Shown here: one piece after another, positions 56,364 to 60,218 of the stretch
How the letters are laid out: each line of letters opens with the position of its first letter
Position numbering within the stretch: position 1 is the stretch's first letter
Assembly (NCBI RefSeq): GCF_013283795.1
Contig: NZ_JABSOD010000021.1
Location: forward strand, 1 to 60,218
From: Rheinheimera lutimaris
GTDB taxonomy: Bacteria; Pseudomonadota; Gammaproteobacteria; Enterobacterales; Alteromonadaceae
Length of the DNA stretch: 60,218 nt
Direction: 5' to 3'
Notes under the pieces: generated by a model
Databases searched by the model: none
Told to the model about the DNA's origin: nothing
What the model saw: only the letters and a program-made list of their open reading frames with translations
Made by a program: the position numbers and the translations under genes

Positions 56364-56632
56364 GTTTAGACAAGTTTAAGGCCTGGTTCCGCCAGGCCAG
56401 CTTTTACGCTGAAGAAGCCTATAACGCGCCCTACCGCAGTGCGATAGCGCGCGCCAAACGTGAGCAGGATGATTTATTTATGCTGCTCATCTTCTCTGAA
56501 ATGATGGGCGTACCCAACCCCGCCAGTTACTACACCCTCGAGCTGCAACCGTTATTAATGGAACGCTTTCATGACTGGCATATTCGTATGGGCATGGAGC
56601 ACTCGCCACTGGACAACATCAAATGCTGTTAA
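56360..56632 (+). CDS. Cory-CC-star-like small protein ending in Cys-Cys
   Basis: A 90-residue soluble protein ending DNIKCC, the two cysteines being the last residues. It fits the small family named cory-CC-star, known for its CC-stop C-terminus and its place between a CstA-type transporter and an ArsA-type ATPase, exactly as here. The E. coli CstA/BtsT accessory proteins YbdD and YjiX are unrelated in the rest of their sequence but also end in Cys-Cys. The function is unknown. It overlaps both neighbours, which shows tight translational coupling. Confidence 0.8.
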   Translation: MSLDKFKAWFRQASFYAEEAYNAPYRSAIARAKREQDDLFMLLIFSEMMGVPNPASYYTLELQPLLMERFHDWHIRMGMEHSPLDNIKCC

Positions 56633-57627
56633 CTGATAAACGCGTACTGCTTATCGGCGGTAAAGGCGGCGTGGGTAAAACCACCACTTCCTCTGCGCTG
56701 GCGTTGTTGGCAGCCAGCCGCGGTAAAAAAGTGCTACTGGTCTCTACCGACCCGGCGCACAGCTTAGCCGATGCGTTCGACCGTGAAATTGGCGATAATA
56801 TTACCCGCTTAGCACCGAATGTAGATGGACTGGAGCTGGACCCCGACCGCGAAGTAGAACAACACCTGGCTAAAGTCACCGCGCAGTTAAAGCGCTTTAC
56901 CAGGCCGGAGATGTTCAGCGAAATAGAGCGGCAAATGCGGCTAACCCGCCAATCCCCGGGCGCCCAGGAAGCGGCCATGCTGGAGCGCATCGCCAATGTT
57001 ATTGAACTGGGTTTAAAAGATTATGATGTAGTGGTGTTTGATACCGCCCCTACCGGCCATACTCTGCGCCTGCTAAGCCTGCCGGAAGCCATGGCGGCCT
57101 GGACTCAGGGCCTGCTCAATGCCAATAAACGTTCAGAAAAACTCGGTGATGTGCTGGGGCATTTAACCCCCAACGCCGGGCGCGATATTGACAGTCCGCT
57201 GGCCGACCCTAACCAGCACGCCACCGCCGGTATGGATGCACGCAACAAAGCCATTACCGAAACCCTGCTGACACGCCAGCGTTTATTACAGCGCACCCGC
57301 GAGGTGTTAACCGATAACAGCCGCACCGCGCTGCTGTTTGTGTTAACGCCGGAAAAACTGCCAATACTGGAAACCGGCCGCGCCGTACAAAGCCTGCAAC
57401 AGGAAAAACTGCCACTGGCAGGTTTAGTGGTTAACCGCATTTTACCCGACAGTGCTGATGGTGATTTTCTTGCCGCACGCCGCAGCCAGGAAAAGGTGCA
57501 TCTGGCCCAGATAGAGCAGGATTTTGCCAAACTGCCGCGCTACAAAGTGCCGCTGCAAGCCACCGATATACAAGGCTTAACCGCCCTGCAGCATATGGCG
57601 GGTTTACTTGAGCAAGCCGGTTTATAA
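56623..57627 (+). CDS. ArsA/Get3-like ATPase
   Basis: A 334-residue single-domain P-loop ATPase of the ArsA/Get3/MinD group. The deviant Walker A GGKGGVGKTT (about 12-21) and switch regions STDPAHSLADAF and VVFDTAPTGHTLRLL are present. There is no cysteine at all, so it lacks the arsenite-binding cysteines of ArsA and the zinc CxxC of Get3; arsenic export is therefore unlikely, and there is no arsB or arsR. Its work is probably on the CstA/cory-CC-star module or on a membrane protein. It overlaps the preceding gene by 10 bp. Confidence 0.88.
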   Translation: MLLTDKRVLLIGGKGGVGKTTTSSALALLAASRGKKVLLVSTDPAHSLADAFDREIGDNITRLAPNVDGLELDPDREVEQHLAKVTAQLKRFTRPEMFSEIERQMRLTRQSPGAQEAAMLERIANVIELGLKDYDVVVFDTAPTGHTLRLLSLPEAMAAWTQGLLNANKRSEKLGDVLGHLTPNAGRDIDSPLADPNQHATAGMDARNKAITETLLTRQRLLQRTREVLTDNSRTALLFVLTPEKLPILETGRAVQSLQQEKLPLAGLVVNRILPDSADGDFLAARRSQEKVHLAQIEQDFAKLPRYKVPLQATDIQGLTALQHMAGLLEQAGL

Positions 57628-57769
57628 CCGGCGCTGTTGCCGGGCAATACCCCTGTCAAAGAAAGATAAAAGCAACTAACAGGTAGTGAAGCCGTCATGT
57701 TGTAACGACACCACTGCCGCTTTTAATGCTGACCTGACAACACACGCCACAACAGTGGCTACAACAGCT

Positions 57770-57913
57770 TTAGAGCACCTTGCCCACAGATTCGCCTATA
57801 GTCACGCCGAAGCTCATCACCAGAACTGCAGCAACAAACGCCGCTAACACTATCAGCCCGGCCTTCTGAGCTTTTGGCACTGAGCTCCACCAAATTTTTA
57901 ATTCATTAATCAA
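57770..57913 (-). CDS. Small single-helix membrane protein, TTG start
   Basis: A 47-residue protein found by reading the minus strand: MINELKIWWSSVPKAQK, a membrane helix (about 19-39, GLIVLAAFVAAVLVMSFGVTI) and GESVGKVL. Initiation would be at TTG 57911-57913, with GGAG five bases upstream. It resembles nothing I can name. The ribosome binding site, the helix and the amphipathic N-terminus argue that it is real, but the start codon and size leave doubt. It lies between arsA and the first attC-like site. Confidence 0.5.
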   Translation of the reverse strand: MINELKIWWSSVPKAQKAGLIVLAAFVAAVLVMSFGVTIGESVGKVL

Positions 57914-57948
57914 GTTATCTCCTATACACCTAAACGTGAAATTACTAA

Positions 57949-58047
57949 GTTATACCAACTAAGATGGGTTGCCGCAGCGCACTATAGGTAGTCCCGTGGA
58001 GGCTACGCTTTTTGTGGTCGGAACGAAATTAAGACAATTTGTTATGT
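57949..58047 (-). other. attC-like recombination site A (3' end of cassette array)
   Basis: Reading the minus strand, ACATAAC contains the stop codon of the glyoxalase-like gene and starts a structured element of about 95 bp. Its core (57967-58033) is 57/67 identical to the one at 58883-58949. Stop codon inside the core site and imperfect self-complementarity are typical of integron attC sites. Its 3' end is degenerate (no clean GTTRRRY). Confidence 0.6.
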
Positions 58048-58407
58048 GTCTGTTGATTCATTAAACAATATCCTGTTTGAAAACGGATCTGTTACAGTAA
58101 AACATCTTGCACCCCAAGCAGCTTCTTCAATGCTTGGTTTGTTGTATTTATAAGGCTTTGCAGTAACTTGTGCAAAAAGTTGATCGATATGGCTGACATT
58201 AACGAAAACCTTGCTGCCTGGCGCACAATCACCAGAATGCTCACTTAGGTGTAAGACAAAATCGCCAAGCGATACTTGTATGTAAATTGGGTAGCCATCC
58301 TCAAAGCGATGCTCCCAATCTAATTCCATACCGAGAAAGCCAAGGTAAAACTCTTTGGCTTTATCTTCGTCAAAAATCCGCATAATCGGGATTGTCTGAA
58401 ACTCCAT
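58042..58407 (-). CDS. Glyoxalase/bleomycin-resistance superfamily protein (cassette)
   Basis: A 121-residue vicinal-oxygen-chelate-fold protein starting MEFQTIPIMRIFDEDKAKEFY, with FLGMELDWEHRF, LHLSEHSGD and TVTDPFSNRILFNE. This is the pattern of bleomycin-resistance-like glyoxalase proteins. The ligand is not known. ATG 58407 fits the family start; the open frame reaches 10 codons into the attC. The gene lies in an integron-type cassette with its stop inside the attC core site, a common arrangement for this family. Confidence 0.85.
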   Translation of the reverse strand: MEFQTIPIMRIFDEDKAKEFYLGFLGMELDWEHRFEDGYPIYIQVSLGDFVLHLSEHSGDCAPGSKVFVNVSHIDQLFAQVTAKPYKYNKPSIEEAAWGARCFTVTDPFSNRILFNESTDT

Positions 58408-58424
58408 GCCATCTACTCCATTAC

Positions 58425-58479
58425 ACATAACGCTCAAAGCAGCTGCGCGGTACGCGTCGGCTGGCTTTGCTTGTTATAT
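58425..58479 (-). other. Integron attC site (short, 55 bp)
   Basis: On the minus strand the site begins with ATATAAC and ends with GTTATGT, the R'' and R' core sites. The inner arms pair: AACAAGCAAAGCCAGC against GCTGCTTTGAGCGTT, with an unpaired extra base, as expected of attC. The variable terminal loop is short. The stop codon TGA of the membrane-protein gene lies inside it. This is the clearest attC in the window. Confidence 0.8.
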
Positions 58480-58850
58480 TTTTTTGAAATTACAGCTGCA
58501 AGTGAATAAAACACACCTGAAAACGCCAGCCAAAATAGCACTTGCATGGTTAGTGAATCTAAAAGCTCAATCGAAAGCACAAACCAATGTACTGCTCCGA
58601 GTAGCAGTGTTACCAACACTGCAAACACGTTGAGCATGTTTACTTTGGATACCAACTGAACCGTGATTAATGCAACTAGAGATATAAAACAGTACGCTGA
58701 GCCAATTAACAAGCTAAGTTGGAAGGTGCCCCAACAGCCAAACTTTGGATCGCAGCTACCAATAAGCAATATTTTGTATGCCTGATAAGCGGTTATCGGC
58801 AACATAAATAAAAGCAGTGACGTTATTACAGTTCTAATTATTGTGCTCAT
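58434..58850 (-). CDS. Hypothetical membrane protein (cassette)
   Basis: A 138-residue protein with four hydrophobic segments (about 7-27, 44-65, 73-92 and 99-120). I do not recognise a family. Its C-terminus (NKQSQPTRTAQLL) runs into the attC, and the stop codon TGA is inside the core site, a hallmark of integron cassette genes. A weak AG-rich stretch precedes ATG 58850. Its base composition is lower in GC than its chromosomal neighbours. Confidence 0.65.
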   Translation of the reverse strand: MSTIIRTVITSLLLFMLPITAYQAYKILLIGSCDPKFGCWGTFQLSLLIGSAYCFISLVALITVQLVSKVNMLNVFAVLVTLLLGAVHWFVLSIELLDSLTMQVLFWLAFSGVFYSLAAVISKKYNKQSQPTRTAQLL

Positions 58851-58863
58851 GACTACTCAAAAA

Positions 58864-58954
58864 ATATAACGCATTACTAATTGGCTGCCGCAGCGCAGCG
58901 TAGGCAGTCCAGTGGAGGCCACGTTGTTTGTGGCCGGAACGAAATTAAGCAATA
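58864..58954 (-). other. attC-like site B, truncated by the IS element
   Basis: The same sequence type as site A (57/67 identical over 58883-58949). Reading the minus strand, its R'-like end GCGTTATAT is intact next to the membrane-protein gene, but the other end diverges from site A after CAAT (about 58953) where the IS element begins. It belongs to a cassette whose gene is to the right, beyond the insertion. Confidence 0.6.
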
Positions 58955-59037
58955 ACATGGACTCCCCCTCACTATCCGGCATCGACGTGCCACACTGAGA
59001 GTGTCTAATCAAACAGTCACAAGTAAGGGGAAGTCGC

Positions 59038-60078
59038 ATGGAACAGTTTATACGTTGCGGGATTGATATTGCAAAGCTCGTGTTTCAAATTCATGGCGTT
59101 AATGCTAAATCCGGTGAAACCGTTATGGTCAAAAAGTTAGCCAGAGGCGAAATGCTGCGCTATTTCGCTAATAAACCACGGATGCTGATTGGCATTGAAG
59201 CCTGTGGCGGTGCGCATTATTGGGCGCGTGAACTGACTAAGCTTGGCCATACTGTAAAGCTGATGACACCGCAGTATGTTGCGCCTTACCGCCGTGGCGG
59301 TAAAAACGATGCCAATGATGCCGAAGCCATTTGTGAAGCGCTGGCACGGCCGAATATGCGTTTTGTTGCTGTTAAGTCAGAATCACAACAAGCAGTACTG
59401 GTGATGCACCGCATGCGAGACCAATGGGTGCGTGAACGCACGTCCTTGATGAACCAAATCCGCAGCTACCTGCACGAATTTGGCATTGTGATTAATCAGG
59501 GCCGTGCGGCGCTGGCCAAAACATTACCATGGGTTGCTGAAGATGAAACACTGCCGGTGCTGTTTCGTCAAAGCATGGCAGATTTAGCCGATAGGCTAAC
59601 CGATTTAGAGCAGCGCATTGAGGCGTTGAACAAACGGATTGAAAGCTGGGGTAAGCAAGACAGTGCGGCGCAGGCGTTGCTCACCCTTTGCGGTGTCGGA
59701 AGTATTACTGCTAGCGCCGCTGTAGCTACCGCCGGAGATGTGTCAGTATTTAAAAACGGCAGACAATTCGCCGCCTGGCTCGGTTTAGTGCCCAAGCAGA
59801 ATTCATCCGGTGGTAAAAACCAGCTTGGTGCTATAACCAAGCGCGGAGACCGTTACTTGCGAACGTTGCTGGTGCAAGGTGCCCGCACGGTAATGTTAGC
59901 GGCCAGCAGAGCCCAAAAGTCCACCCAAACCAACCCGATGTTTGAGTGGATTTATAAGCTGCAAGAGCGACGACCCAATAATGTTGTTGCCGTGGCTATC
60001 GCAGCCAAACAGGCCAGAATGCTGTGGGCGATTATGGCAAAGCAACAGCGGCAAGATGCTTTAGGTTTGGCAATATGA
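59038..60078 (+). CDS. IS110/IS1111 family transposase (DEDD)
   Basis: A 346-residue recombinase with the N-terminal RuvC-like DEDD domain: D10 in GIDIAK, E54 in GIEACGG, and D91 and D94 in GGKNDANDAEA. The C-terminal Tnp_20 domain has LCGVGSITASA (about 217-227) and GLVPKQNSSGGK, with the catalytic Ser (S256 or S257). All key residues are present, so it should be active. AAGGGGAA precedes the ATG. IS110-type transposases are guided by an RNA encoded in the element. Confidence 0.95.
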   Translation: MEQFIRCGIDIAKLVFQIHGVNAKSGETVMVKKLARGEMLRYFANKPRMLIGIEACGGAHYWARELTKLGHTVKLMTPQYVAPYRRGGKNDANDAEAICEALARPNMRFVAVKSESQQAVLVMHRMRDQWVRERTSLMNQIRSYLHEFGIVINQGRAALAKTLPWVAEDETLPVLFRQSMADLADRLTDLEQRIEALNKRIESWGKQDSAAQALLTLCGVGSITASAAVATAGDVSVFKNGRQFAAWLGLVPKQNSSGGKNQLGAITKRGDRYLRTLLVQGARTVMLAASRAQKSTQTNPMFEWIYKLQERRPNNVVAVAIAAKQARMLWAIMAKQQRQDALGLAI

Positions 60079-60218
60079 TGTAGCAGTACAGCGCAGTAAA
60101 ACCGTAAGTTAACGACAACTCTCAACCAACGAATTGCACTACAAAGCGGATAAAACAAAGCGGCAACGACCGTGCGCAGGAAGGGTAATACACCCATTTT
60201 TAATTGACGCTAAAAGTA
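60079..60218 (+). ncRNA. Possible bridge-RNA region of the IS1111-type element
   Basis: The 140 bp after the transposase hold no open frame. In the IS1111 group the RNA that guides transposition (bridge RNA) is encoded downstream of the transposase gene, so this stretch is the expected place. It has a 9-bp direct repeat ACAAAGCGG at 60141-60149 and 60155-60163. I did not detect a clear secondary structure, and the element continues beyond the window. Confidence 0.3.

Larger units (their letters stand above)
58954..60218 (+). mobile_element. IS110 family element, IS1111-type, inserted in an attC site (right end outside the window)
   Basis: The element carries one DEDD transposase gene. The left non-coding part (about 58954-59037) is short, about 84 bp, and contains GACTCCCCCTC (58960-58970) and its near-inverse AAGGGGAAGTC (59022-59032). 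At least 140 bp of non-coding DNA follows the transposase to the window edge. IS1111-type elements that target attC are known. No target duplication can be judged because the right end is missing. Confidence 0.7.

Overview
The window is chromosomal DNA from a gammaproteobacterium, most likely the Rheinheimera/Alishewanella/Arsukibacterium part of the Alteromonadales/Chromatiales. The evidence is the set of gammaproteobacterial housekeeping genes (yejK-yejL-yejM, gcvR-bcp-dapA-bamC, ydbH-ynbE-ydbL, bepA, yfbV, xthA, rlmF), families typical of marine and aquatic gammaproteobacteria (DUF3581, DUF2066, DUF2069, DUF2897) and coding of moderate GC. The genus is an inference from gene content; no rRNA gene is present.

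Layout. 1-5.4 kb: DUF3581, a SulA-like gene with a LexA-type site, ychJ, an unknown gene, tRNA-Tyr(GTA), a CheY-TPR response regulator, deoC and a possible small RNA. 5.4-14.5 kb: ygjP-like protease, xthA, yfbV, a gene-free stretch with a pair of DnaA-box-like sites, then an operon of a phosphotransferase IIA-like gene that lacks both phospho-histidines, a Spx/ArsC-like gene, dapE, an M15 peptidase and DUF2897; then yejK and yejL-yejM. 14.4-22.5 kb: rlmF, cvfB, and a compact minus-strand light/lipid-stress operon (ybgA, phr, NTF2-like, FAD amine oxidase, DUF1365, cfa).

22.6-30.3 kb is a run of minus-strand core genes: dapA-bamC, DUF2066-hda, pheS-pheT-ihfA. 30.4-34.7 kb: gcvR-bcp, then a PQQ-dependent sugar dehydrogenase followed at once by a TonB receptor that closely resembles PqqU/YncD, so the enzyme and the probable importer of its cofactor are paired. 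34.7-43.3 kb: perM, bepA-arsC-wrbA-DUF2069, a periplasmic binding protein, rmuC, a Lon-N protein, queE and queC. 43.4-49.4 kb: a dicarboxylate/amino-acid symporter, lysC behind a lysine riboswitch and a recognisable promoter, two small unknown genes and an M28 lipoprotein peptidase followed by a 7-bp tandem repeat. 49.5-57.6 kb: ydbH-ynbE-ydbL, a TPR-GGDEF diguanylate cyclase, and the operon cstA / cory-CC-star / ArsA-like ATPase.

The last 2.6 kb is mobile: two minus-strand gene cassettes (a glyoxalase-fold protein and a small membrane protein) with three attC-like sites, one of which is interrupted by an IS110/IS1111-type element that runs off the right edge. The integrase, if there is one, is not in the window.

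The observations most worth follow-up are the attC/IS1111 junction, the histidine-less IIA protein, the cstA/CC-terminal/ArsA operon, the PQQ enzyme-receptor pair, the orphan plus-strand terminator in front of deoC, and a 47-residue membrane protein with a TTG start.
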